In this document: in pieces, positions 56,365 through 64,000 of the stretch
Numbering within the stretch: the stretch's first letter is position 1
How the letters are laid out: each line of letters starts with the position of its first letter
Assembly: GCF_000270185.1 (NCBI RefSeq)
Contig: NC_015516.1
Coordinates: 1,593,501-1,657,500 of the forward strand
DNA: 64,000 bases
Direction: 5' to 3'
Source of the DNA: Melissococcus plutonius ATCC 35311
Lineage (GTDB): Bacteria; Bacillota; Bacilli; Lactobacillales; Enterococcaceae
Translations under genes and position numbers: made by a program
The notes under the pieces: generated by a model
What the model was told of the DNA's origin: nothing
Database searches by the model: none
Seen by the model: the letters and a program-made list of their open reading frames with translations, nothing else

Positions 56365-58947
56365 CTAATTTTTGACAAATTGATCAGGAGTTATTCCATC
56401 CATTCCTATCATTGGATCAATTGTATTTGCTTGAATTAATGCCATAGTTAGTAAATGAGGTTTTGATTCTTGAATTTTTGATTCTGATGGCTCAGAAAAT
56501 AAGGAAATAGTTTCAACCTCAGATTTTGGTTGGGTCAATGTTTCTTTCGTCAGCAGTTTATTTGCAGATTTGTTAGCATTTTTTGTAAATTCTATATCAT
56601 TTTTATTATCGGTAACTTGTTTTTCACCAAATGGTGAGGAATTCACTAAGCTTTCTTCAAACGCTTCTAATTTCAAGCGTTCAGAAACTGTCATGGTATC
56701 TGCTCTTTGAATACATTCTTTAAGACGAGTTAAACGAGTAGCTGCCTCATTCTCAACACACTGCTGGAAGGCTTCTGGTTCGCCTAATAAAATTAATAAT
56801 TCCTTACTACGAGTAATAGCCGTATAAAGCAGATTGCGCTGTAGCATCCGATTGTATTGGTGAATCATCGGTAGGATAACCATTTTAAATTCACTACCTT
56901 GTGCTTTATGGATGGAGCAACAATACGATAATGTAATTTTGTTCCATTCATTTCGTTTATAACTTACTTCATTCGTGTCAAATTGAATAACCAATTCATC
57001 TACTTTATCATCAGATTCTTTTGCTGGTACAATGCCGACAATCTCACCCATATCCCCATTAAAAACATTTGTCTCTGGCATATTTACCAACTGAAGTACC
57101 TTATCACCAATACGATAGGTTGTTTCTCCAAACGTAACTTCTTTCTTTTTGCCATCTGCCGGATTAAAAATACCTTGCATCATTTTATTAAGTGCGTTAA
57201 TGCCAGCTGCTCCCCGATACATTGGTGCAAGAACCTGAATATCTTGTGCTGTAAAACCTTTTGCTGTTGCTTTACTAATGATTTGCTTTATATAATGTTC
57301 GATATGAAATGCATCACTCCTAAAAAAGGAGCGATCCTTTTGATTAATCGTTAAGTTTTCTGGTAGTTTACCTTGTTTAATTTCATGAGCTAGTTCGATA
57401 ATACTTGAATCAGTTTCTTGTCTATAAATTTTTGTTAATTCAATCTTAGGAATTTCATCTACTTGCAATAGATCATAAAAAACTTGTCCTGGTCCTACGG
57501 ATGGAATCTGATCCTTATCACCAACAAGTATTACCTGCATATTAGTAGGAATATTTTTAAATAATGTATTGGCTAACCAAGTATCCACCATAGACATTTC
57601 ATCAATGATTAACAAACCGCCCTCTAGTTCTTTCGCTGTTATTCCTGGATTTTTTTCTCGACCTGTTAATCCTAGTAAACGATGAATGGTGCTAGCAGGC
57701 AATCCTGTCATTTCGTTCATTCGTTTTGCAGCCCTGCCAGTCGGTGCAGCCAGCAAAATTGGAAATGTCTTTTGTGTATAGTCTTTTAAATCTAAAGAAA
57801 TACCATTTAATTCTGCAAAAAGCGAAACAATTCCATTAATGACGGTTGTCTTTCCAGTACCTGGTCCACCAGTTAGGATAAATAAGGGAGATTTAATCGC
57901 TAGTTTTATCGCCTTTTGCTGTATTTTTCCGTAAGAGATATTTAATTGCTTTTCAAGTAATCTTAGAGAATCTTTTATTTTGGCTGCTTCATAGGTTGTT
58001 TCTTTTTTTTGAGCTAACAAACGCTGAATAGAAGTCCCAATGCCCCATTCAGCAAAATAAAGACTATTATTAAATAATTCGGTTGTTTCTTGCTGTATTT
58101 TTCCTTTTTGAACTAACTCAATGATTTGTGCTGCTACTTGATCATGTGAGATTTCTATTGGACGACTTTTCTCTAATAATTCGATGGTTTCTTCTAATAA
58201 AATTTCTGCTTTTACATAGGTATTTCCCGTTTGGATAGATTGCTGAAAAAGTACATGAAGGATCGCTGCCTGAATACGTGTTGTTGAATCTGCCGTCATT
58301 CCCAATTGATCCGCAATGGCATCTGCACGCTTGAACCCAATTCCTTCAATATCTTCTACTAACTGATAAGGATTTTTTTTAATAACTTCCAGCGTTTCTT
58401 CCTTATATACTTGATAAATAGTAAAGGAGAGCTGGTTTCCAAATCCATATTGATTCAATCCAACAATAATTTGTTCCATACCATGATTTAATTGAATTCC
58501 TTCAATAATTACTTGACGTTTTTTTTCATTAAGATTTGGAACTTGCTTTAAAGTCTCCGGATGAGCAATAATTTGATCAATGGTATCTTTGCCGATAACT
58601 TCAACAATTTTCTCTGCTGTTCGTCTACCAATTCCAGGAAACTTATCACTTGATAGGTAATTAATGACACCATTCATCGATGTTGGTTTTTCTTTTTGAT
58701 AACTATCTACTTGAAATTGTCGTCCGTAACGTGGGTGATCAACAAAATGCCCATAAAAACGATAAAGTTCTTCTTCCTGAATTTGACCAAAACTACCTGT
58801 TACTACAATCTCCTTTTCAAGAAAATCTGTATTCGTCTCTGTCAGTTGAATCAATAATACTTTATAGAAATTGGTGGGATTCTCAAAAAAGATGGCTTTT
58901 ACACTACCAACAATGTAGGCTTTTTCCCCATCAAAAAGCAAATCCAT
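56365..58947 (-). CDS. recD2: RecD2-type DNA helicase
   Basis: 860 residues, the SF1B helicase that works without RecBC in Firmicutes. An N-terminal OB-like domain and helix-hairpin-helix repeats (FPGIGRRTAEKI, IEGIGFKRADAIA) precede the motor. Walker A is GGPGTGKTTVING; motif II is GLLIIDEMSMVD; further motifs include SIHKAQGSEF and TAITRSKELLIL. An 80-residue, low-complexity tail ends in DPMIGMDGITPDQF. It processes or repairs stalled forks. GGGAGAG lies 6 bases before the ATG, 28 bases after the phosphatase gene. Confidence 0.94.
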   Translation of the reverse strand: MDLLFDGEKAYIVGSVKAIFFENPTNFYKVLLIQLTETNTDFLEKEIVVTGSFGQIQEEELYRFYGHFVDHPRYGRQFQVDSYQKEKPTSMNGVINYLSSDKFPGIGRRTAEKIVEVIGKDTIDQIIAHPETLKQVPNLNEKKRQVIIEGIQLNHGMEQIIVGLNQYGFGNQLSFTIYQVYKEETLEVIKKNPYQLVEDIEGIGFKRADAIADQLGMTADSTTRIQAAILHVLFQQSIQTGNTYVKAEILLEETIELLEKSRPIEISHDQVAAQIIELVQKGKIQQETTELFNNSLYFAEWGIGTSIQRLLAQKKETTYEAAKIKDSLRLLEKQLNISYGKIQQKAIKLAIKSPLFILTGGPGTGKTTVINGIVSLFAELNGISLDLKDYTQKTFPILLAAPTGRAAKRMNEMTGLPASTIHRLLGLTGREKNPGITAKELEGGLLIIDEMSMVDTWLANTLFKNIPTNMQVILVGDKDQIPSVGPGQVFYDLLQVDEIPKIELTKIYRQETDSSIIELAHEIKQGKLPENLTINQKDRSFFRSDAFHIEHYIKQIISKATAKGFTAQDIQVLAPMYRGAAGINALNKMMQGIFNPADGKKKEVTFGETTYRIGDKVLQLVNMPETNVFNGDMGEIVGIVPAKESDDKVDELVIQFDTNEVSYKRNEWNKITLSYCCSIHKAQGSEFKMVILPMIHQYNRMLQRNLLYTAITRSKELLILLGEPEAFQQCVENEAATRLTRLKECIQRADTMTVSERLKLEAFEESLVNSSPFGEKQVTDNKNDIEFTKNANKSANKLLTKETLTQPKSEVETISLFSEPSESKIQESKPHLLTMALIQANTIDPMIGMDGITPDQFVKN

Positions 58948-58975
58948 TGATGACTCTCCCTTCTATTTGTTAAAA

Positions 58976-59608
58976 TCAGTCCGTTAAAAATGAATGGTCA
59001 TTCCATTTTTTTAATTTGAAAGGTAAACGGGACTTTGGTAATCCGGTTTCTAAAATAGACAAACTGTTATTTTTTAAACCACCCATTTCTCTTAACTCAC
59101 TGAGTGATTTTCCACACATTGATTGAATAGCTGCAGTTAACGATGCCCCATGACCAACAAATAGGAAAGGGCCTTCACCTGATTCAACAGCTTCCAAGGC
59201 AACGCTAGTTACCCGTTCAATCGCTTCTTCAATTGGTTCACCAGCAAAATGAGCTGGATCATACTTATCCAATTGGTAACGCATATGATCCATTTCTATT
59301 TTATGTAATTGTCTCATTTCAAAAATTAGCTGTCCTTCCAATTCACCAAGCCCAAGTTCCTTCAATAGATCTGTATAAATAATTTCAACTGGATTGAGGA
59401 GTTGTTTATTAATTTCTTCAGCAGTAATTCTAGCTCTTAAAGAAGTGCTTGAATAAATTTTCTCAAAAGGTATATTTCTTAAATAAGAACCCAATGCGTG
59501 AATTTCTTCATAACTAGTGGGCAATAAAGGGGAATCGCCATGCATTCCTTGAAGGCGCATTTCTTCATTCCATTCTGTTTTCCCATGTCGTGTAAAATAT
59601 AATTTCAT
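58976..59608 (-). CDS. Histidine phosphatase family protein (GpmB-like)
   Basis: 210 residues. The phosphorylated His is in TRHGKTEWN near the N terminus; the other core residues lie in STSLRARITAEEI, LGELEGQ and VGHGAS. Such enzymes hydrolyse phosphate esters; despite the name gpmB most are not glycolytic mutases. AAGGAG precedes the ATG. It is followed by recD2 in a likely two-gene unit. Confidence 0.87.
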   Translation of the reverse strand: MKLYFTRHGKTEWNEEMRLQGMHGDSPLLPTSYEEIHALGSYLRNIPFEKIYSSTSLRARITAEEINKQLLNPVEIIYTDLLKELGLGELEGQLIFEMRQLHKIEMDHMRYQLDKYDPAHFAGEPIEEAIERVTSVALEAVESGEGPFLFVGHGASLTAAIQSMCGKSLSELREMGGLKNNSLSILETGLPKSRLPFKLKKWNDHSFLTD

Positions 59609-59783
59609 CTTTAGCTCCTTTAGTTAATCTAACGATCGATCTTTTCATTTTAACAGTTTACCATTTTAAAATAAAAATAGCTATCTACATAGATTTTGAC
59701 CACAATATTTTTACCATTGTTCAATTTCATAGGAATAATGGATATATTAATCGTTTCAAATTTTTTTATCAATCAGGAATCAA
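59609..59783. other. Spacer upstream of the phosphatase gene
   Basis: Part of a 357-base gap between the phosphatase gene and the exopolysaccharide-type operon. It should hold the promoter of the phosphatase-recD2 pair. No other feature was recognised; the operon terminator fills the middle and nothing is seen from 59844 to 59965. Confidence 0.45.
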
Positions 59784-59843
59784 AACAAAAAAAGACTAAA
59801 ACAAGCATTCTCAGAGTAGGAATGTTTTATATTTAGTCTTTTA
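59784..59843 (-). terminator. Terminator of the GT2-BcsB-GGDEF-like operon
   Basis: Outer arms AAAAGACTAAA (59790-59800) and TTTAGTCTTTT (59832-59842) with an inner GCATTC/GAATGT pair. On the minus strand a run of T follows. It lies about 120 bases past the last stop of the operon. Confidence 0.78.
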
Positions 59844-59965
59844 TTTAAAAAAATAGATCAGAATTGCTTCTTTAATAATTGAAAACTAATTTTAATCACT
59901 ATTTTTTCAGTTATCAGCTTTTCATTTAAATTTGTTCCATCACTGGATAATTCACCTGTTTTATC

Positions 59966-60817
59966 TTATACATCGTACTGAAGAGCATTGATACCTAGGT
60001 TTAGGAAATCTCCAGCGTCTTTTACTTCTTCTGAATCATATTTATAATAACTAATAACCAATCCAATATTTAGGTGTGCTAATGCTTCTGAATAAAGCAA
60101 TTGTTCTTCAAAATTCTCTTTGACCAGTTCTTTAAATACTTTTATTTGATTTTCATTTGCAAAAGTTAATGAAGCCCAAGTTGGATTGGTGTGATCAATC
60201 ATGTAGACAATATAGGCTTCTGCCTTACTTGCTTCAATTGCATTCGTAATTAAATGTAATAATAATTTCAATTGTTCATTATTTATTAAACGTTTTACAC
60301 TATCCCAATAACTAATTTGAATAATAACAATGTACAAAGGATGCTTAATTTTAATTGCTACATTTGATAAAAATGCAAAATCATCAGTATAAATACGAAT
60401 GGTTCTTAAATTTGTCTCATTATCTAGAACACTAAAACGATCTCTATTGATTTGGAGTTCATTTATGAGATTTTCAGCTTTTTTAATTTGATACGTAACC
60501 AAATAAATACATAAACAATAAAGTAATGGCATTATTTGCCAAAATAATGAACCATAGTAAAAAACATCATTATAAATATAATTATAGACGACATAACCAA
60601 TTTGACCAAAAATGAAAATGACACAAAAAGTTAGTCCAGGTACCAATCCAGCAAAATACGTAATTAGAATGAGTAATGTGGTTACTAATAAACAAATTAG
60701 ATTAAAGAAGAAAGGATTCACATGCGTACCCATAAAAATGGAAACTACTATCAATAATAACACTTCAAATAATAAAGATAAATCTGTTAATAAATGTAAT
60801 TTATGGTTAGTGTTCAT
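59966..60817 (-). CDS. Membrane protein with a degenerate GGDEF-like domain
   Basis: 283 residues: four membrane helices (about 14-30, 36-56, 60-82, 88-109), a short coiled linker (110-127), then a soluble domain (128-283). The soluble part has the layout of a GGDEF domain: a LDNETNLRT segment where active enzymes have DxLTGLxNR, and a strand IVIIQISYWDSVKRL where they have the metal-binding Asp and FKxxND. At the GGDEF position it has IDHTNPTWASL, so it cannot make c-di-GMP in the known way. It lies 6 bases after a BcsB-like gene and probably regulates or scaffolds the polymer synthase. Fold assignment is by pattern only. Confidence 0.68.
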   Translation of the reverse strand: MNTNHKLHLLTDLSLLFEVLLLIVVSIFMGTHVNPFFFNLICLLVTTLLILITYFAGLVPGLTFCVIFIFGQIGYVVYNYIYNDVFYYGSLFWQIMPLLYCLCIYLVTYQIKKAENLINELQINRDRFSVLDNETNLRTIRIYTDDFAFLSNVAIKIKHPLYIVIIQISYWDSVKRLINNEQLKLLLHLITNAIEASKAEAYIVYMIDHTNPTWASLTFANENQIKVFKELVKENFEEQLLYSEALAHLNIGLVISYYKYDSEEVKDAGDFLNLGINALQYDV

Positions 60818-60823
60818 TGTTAT

Positions 60824-62890
60824 TTATCCTTCCCTTCTATTTCTTCTAATAACAAAGAAGAAGCTAGTTCCAATAATCAGTAAGACTAATAAAGAAATTA
60901 AACCATAAATTAATAGTTGCTGGCCATCTGTAATTAATTGTACAATTCCCTTATTTCTTTTTGGTTGAGCTATTTTCTTAAATCGATAATCATACCTACG
61001 ATAATTTTTATCTATTACAATTGCATAACCCTTATAGATGGACAAATTTTTCTCTGCGTTTAATTGGGTAGAAACCAATCTAACTGCTTCAGAATCAGCC
61101 CCAGTTAGAACCAATGCAACTGCCTGAGTGTTATAGGAAGAAGATAGTAGTTGAGCTGTTCCGATTTCTTTCCCGTAATCTTGCTCAATGCTTAATTTTT
61201 CATTTGAAGAAAAGGTTGAAAAATCCTTCGTATATTTAAAATATAGATCTTTATTTAATGTCTGAATCATTTGATTGTCTTTAGGTGTTCCTATGACAAT
61301 TAAATTATGATCATTTAAAATTTGCTGTTGAGGTTGTTTTTTATAAAAGTTAATTTCTCCTACGTTGCTCTGTGCATACTTTCCAATTAAGGTAAATAAA
61401 TTAGATAAAACATTAAAATAATTTTTATCTAATTTTTTTGGTAAAATAACGGCTAAATCTGCAAATGTTTGATTTTGAATCAAAACATTTGGATAATTTG
61501 TAAACAAGCGATCTTTTAATTCTTCTGCTTGAATAAATGCTTTGGATGTATTTTCAATATAAGCCCATGGAGTTTTAGCATTATTTAATCCAGCTGTATC
61601 TTTTAAATTTAAATCAAAAGCTACTTTAATTAAAAAACTATCATTTACTTCCAAATCATTTGGAAATTGAACGGTTAATTTATCTTTATTTGCTTTTTGA
61701 TTGGTTAATTTTTTACTTCCAATTGGTCGATCATTCACATAGACTGTTACTAAAGAATTGTTAAAATCCAAGTTATCTGCATATTTCATGTTTATTGTAA
61801 CAGAACTACCATTAACATTATTATGATTAATCGGTAGGTGAACAAAATAAGCTTGTTCTTGATGATTTGGACCTGACAAGTAAGTACCAGTAGAGGTTAA
61901 TGGATAATTTCCATCAAATTCAAGACTAGAAGTATACGTATCTGTTTGACTTGTGACTCTCTTTTCCATTTTTTCTGTCTCTGTCATTAATTCTGAGTTG
62001 GCTATATATCGGCCGGCTTCAATCAATCGATCTTCATCTTTAGACGTAACCACCAATACATGTTGATTGTTATCATTAAAAAGCCTTAATACAGCTTCAT
62101 TTTCTAATCCTTTTTCACTTATTTCACGTTTATATTTATTTGGTAGTCTGTTGTACATTCCTATATAGATTTGATAAGGTTGTTGATGTGAGTGATGCCA
62201 AGAATCTATAGACAAAAATGATTCACTCGTTGTCATTGTTCGTGAAATACCTGCTAAAGAATAGGTAGCTGCTGAAAGTTCAGCTGCTGTAGCCTGATCA
62301 GGAACTAAAATAATGCTTTGGTTATTAGCAATTGTATCAGCGCCTTTGAAATGATTGTAGAAAGAATGAATGGTATTTTCTGGTAAATTTAAATCATATT
62401 GAAAATTGACATTCATCCCATTATCTTCAATCGTTAGCCAGTTTGCTGGTGTTTGAAGCAAGGTGGCTGTATCATTTTCTGGTTGATTAACAATTTGTCC
62501 TTCTAAGGTCAAAGTATTGTTATCCTTAATCAATGCCAGTGGAATATCAATAGATTGTTGTTGCATTCCTTTTTTATTCTCTGGATGCCAAGAAAAAAAT
62601 TTTACACCGTTAACAGCTACTGTCAAATTGGACGTTTGATTATTAGCCAGTTGTGTAATTGCATAACTTAAGTTAAACGTTGCTTTTTTTACCTTCCAAT
62701 AGTCAATACGTGTAAAATAGGTTGTTGCCTTTACTGCAGTCCCTGTCAAAGAAGTTGCTGTATTTTGAAAAGGTTGGGTAAAAGTGTGATTTGATTGTTC
62801 AGCTGTTTCAGCAAATACTTGTATACTTCCGTTAAAAATAGTTACTATAAAAATGAATAAAAAACTGATAAATATATGTTGCTTTTTCAT
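60824..62890 (-). CDS. BcsB-like exopolysaccharide synthase accessory protein
   Basis: 688 residues: a signal peptide (1-28, cut near VFAETA), a long extracellular part, one C-terminal membrane helix (about 660-681) and a basic tail. The part resembles the cellulose synthase subunit BcsB: jelly-roll carbohydrate-binding modules (FTRIDYWKVKKATFNLSY, LTVAVNGV) alternate with flavodoxin-like modules (SIILVPDQATAAELSAATYSLAG; NLIVIGTPKDN). It would guide a growing glycan outside the membrane. GGAGGGGA precedes the ATG, 15 bases after the synthase. Confidence 0.82.
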   Translation of the reverse strand: MKKQHIFISFLFIFIVTIFNGSIQVFAETAEQSNHTFTQPFQNTATSLTGTAVKATTYFTRIDYWKVKKATFNLSYAITQLANNQTSNLTVAVNGVKFFSWHPENKKGMQQQSIDIPLALIKDNNTLTLEGQIVNQPENDTATLLQTPANWLTIEDNGMNVNFQYDLNLPENTIHSFYNHFKGADTIANNQSIILVPDQATAAELSAATYSLAGISRTMTTSESFLSIDSWHHSHQQPYQIYIGMYNRLPNKYKREISEKGLENEAVLRLFNDNNQHVLVVTSKDEDRLIEAGRYIANSELMTETEKMEKRVTSQTDTYTSSLEFDGNYPLTSTGTYLSGPNHQEQAYFVHLPINHNNVNGSSVTINMKYADNLDFNNSLVTVYVNDRPIGSKKLTNQKANKDKLTVQFPNDLEVNDSFLIKVAFDLNLKDTAGLNNAKTPWAYIENTSKAFIQAEELKDRLFTNYPNVLIQNQTFADLAVILPKKLDKNYFNVLSNLFTLIGKYAQSNVGEINFYKKQPQQQILNDHNLIVIGTPKDNQMIQTLNKDLYFKYTKDFSTFSSNEKLSIEQDYGKEIGTAQLLSSSYNTQAVALVLTGADSEAVRLVSTQLNAEKNLSIYKGYAIVIDKNYRRYDYRFKKIAQPKRNKGIVQLITDGQQLLIYGLISLLVLLIIGTSFFFVIRRNRREG

Positions 62891-62905
62891 TCATTCCCCT
62901 CCTTT

Positions 62906-64000
62906 TTATTTAAAACGTTCTGTTTTATACCATTTATTTGGTGTTTTTTTATGAAAGATCGCCTCACGAATATACATAACCATACCATAGGCAGCAGTTA
63001 CTAGCCACATTTGACTATAACTAATATACATTAAAGCAATGATTAACAAATTATGTAGATTTAATTCTCCTTTTTCTGTTGTGATACTAACATACGTACT
63101 AAAAATAAACAAAATTACCGCTAATAACCATAGGGAATTACTAAATCCTTCAAGGGTTGTATGTAGGTAACCAGAGACGGATAAAATCAACATAATATCG
63201 GATAACACTAAAGATGTCATTAAAAGAAAGTAAACCGATAAAAAATAAAAAATATCAAACCAGATTCGGCGAGCTTGCGGATTAAATAATAATTTAGCAT
63301 TTTTAACAATCACATAAATATTTCCTTTTACCCAACGTGTCCGTTGTTTAAACCAAACCGGCAATGTCTGTGGTTCTTGTTCCCAGGTAACTGCCTTTGG
63401 TTGAAATTTAATTTTATAGCCCATCATATAAATTCGAAAACTAATTTCTGTATCTTCTGCTAAAGCCTTCTCATCCCAACCACCAATTTCTTCAAGAATG
63501 GTTCGTCTAACAATAAAATTTGTTCCAGGTATAGTACATAACTTAAATAGCTGAAAACGTCCTGCCTGTGCCATCCATTGAAAAGATAAAGTCTCAATAT
63601 TAACAAAACGAGTTAGCAAGTTTACATTCCTATTTCTTGTTCTAAATTTTCCAATAGCTGCCCCGTATTCTTGGTCATTAACCAATTCTCCTACCAAATA
63701 ACGAAGTGCATTCGGTTCAGGAGTATTGTCAGCATCATAAATCGCAATAAATTCTCCCCTTGCTTCTTTAAATCCGATATTTAGTGCATTAGATTTCTCC
63801 TTACCACCTGTTACATTATCTGTATTGATTACCTTTAATAATTGTTCAGAAGTTGTTGCTTGAATCTCTGCTAATAATTCCTTGCTATTATCTGTAGAAT
63901 TATCGTTGATTACAATAATTTCATAATGATCTTTTGGATAGTTAAAGTTCAGTAAAGCCTCTACCGTTCGTACAATAACAATTCCTTCATTATGTGCAGG
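62906..64000 (-). CDS. Processive glycosyltransferase family 2 synthase (BcsA/PgaC-like), 5' end outside the window
   Basis: The frame is open to the window edge, so about the first part is missing. The visible 365 residues begin at PAHNEG of the GT-A fold. Then come VINDNSTDNS, the DADNTPEPN metal site, EDTEISFRIYMMGY (ED catalytic base region) and KQRTRWVKGN, the QxxRW-type motif of processive synthases. Four C-terminal membrane helices follow. No PilZ domain is present in the visible C terminus. The polymer (cellulose-like, poly-GlcNAc or mixed) cannot be told. Confidence 0.87.
   Translation of the reverse strand, partial: PAHNEGIVIVRTVEALLNFNYPKDHYEIIVINDNSTDNSKELLAEIQATTSEQLLKVINTDNVTGGKEKSNALNIGFKEARGEFIAIYDADNTPEPNALRYLVGELVNDQEYGAAIGKFRTRNRNVNLLTRFVNIETLSFQWMAQAGRFQLFKLCTIPGTNFIVRRTILEEIGGWDEKALAEDTEISFRIYMMGYKIKFQPKAVTWEQEPQTLPVWFKQRTRWVKGNIYVIVKNAKLLFNPQARRIWFDIFYFLSVYFLLMTSLVLSDIMLILSVSGYLHTTLEGFSNSLWLLAVILFIFSTYVSITTEKGELNLHNLLIIALMYISYSQMWLVTAAYGMVMYIREAIFHKKTPNKWYKTERFK

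Overview
The window looks like a chromosome segment of a very AT-rich low-GC Gram-positive coccus of the Enterococcaceae. Three things suggest this: the gene neighbourhoods (smpB-rnr-est-secG, atpBEFHAGDC followed by a DUF1146 gene, murA and epuA, and rex beside an ABC-F gene), strong AGGAGG ribosome binding sites, and HrcA/CIRCE control of groESL. The extreme AT content and several broken transport genes fit Melissococcus better than a typical Enterococcus. That species call is inference. I see no rRNA, tRNA, CRISPR array, insertion sequence or phage gene.

Layout. 1-8.5 kb: manA, a serine hydrolase and VOC-fold gene pair, a long empty AT-rich spacer, a heterodimeric ABC exporter whose first gene is frameshifted, and a guanylate-kinase-like orphan. 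8.8-12.4 kb: a beta-glucoside-type PTS split by an in-frame stop, azoR, and an orphan glucitol EIIA-like protein. 12.7-25.6 kb: a core block on the minus strand with epuA, murA, a DUF1146 gene, the full F1Fo ATP synthase operon with a clear promoter, smpB, rnr, an esterase and secG. 25.9-32.9 kb: a small GNAT, a GT32 glycosyltransferase, a CtpE-like P-type ATPase, the NAD salvage pair nadE/pncB, and a GtrA protein. 33.3-37.3 kb: groEL/groES with CIRCE, a CPBP membrane protease, and rex. 37.5-43.2 kb: an ABC-F ATPase, a BusR-like regulator and the glycine betaine transporter opuA/bus, with a bipartite operator on its promoter. 43.7-48.1 kb: potDCBA and its XRE-cupin regulator. 48.4-51.4 kb: a YhdH-type oxidoreductase, then coaB-coaC-panT for coenzyme A supply. 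51.6-56 kb: a FemX/MurM-type aminoacyltransferase, a thiamine-dependent 2-oxo-acid decarboxylase behind an 840-base empty leader, and queT under a preQ1-I riboswitch. 56.3-64 kb: recD2, a histidine phosphatase, and an exopolysaccharide-type operon of a GT2 synthase (cut by the window end), a BcsB-like protein and a membrane protein with a GGDEF-like domain that has lost its signature.

The most interesting parts are these. The terminal synthase/BcsB/degenerate-GGDEF operon looks like a cellulose-synthase-type machine without cyclic-di-GMP chemistry. The busR-opuA regulatory site is unusually easy to read. The preQ1-I aptamer fixes the start of queT. Three transport genes are broken, two by one-base changes in A-runs and one by an in-frame stop, which means either genome decay or sequencing error. 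Many core genes start with TTG or GTG, each backed by a good Shine-Dalgarno sequence.
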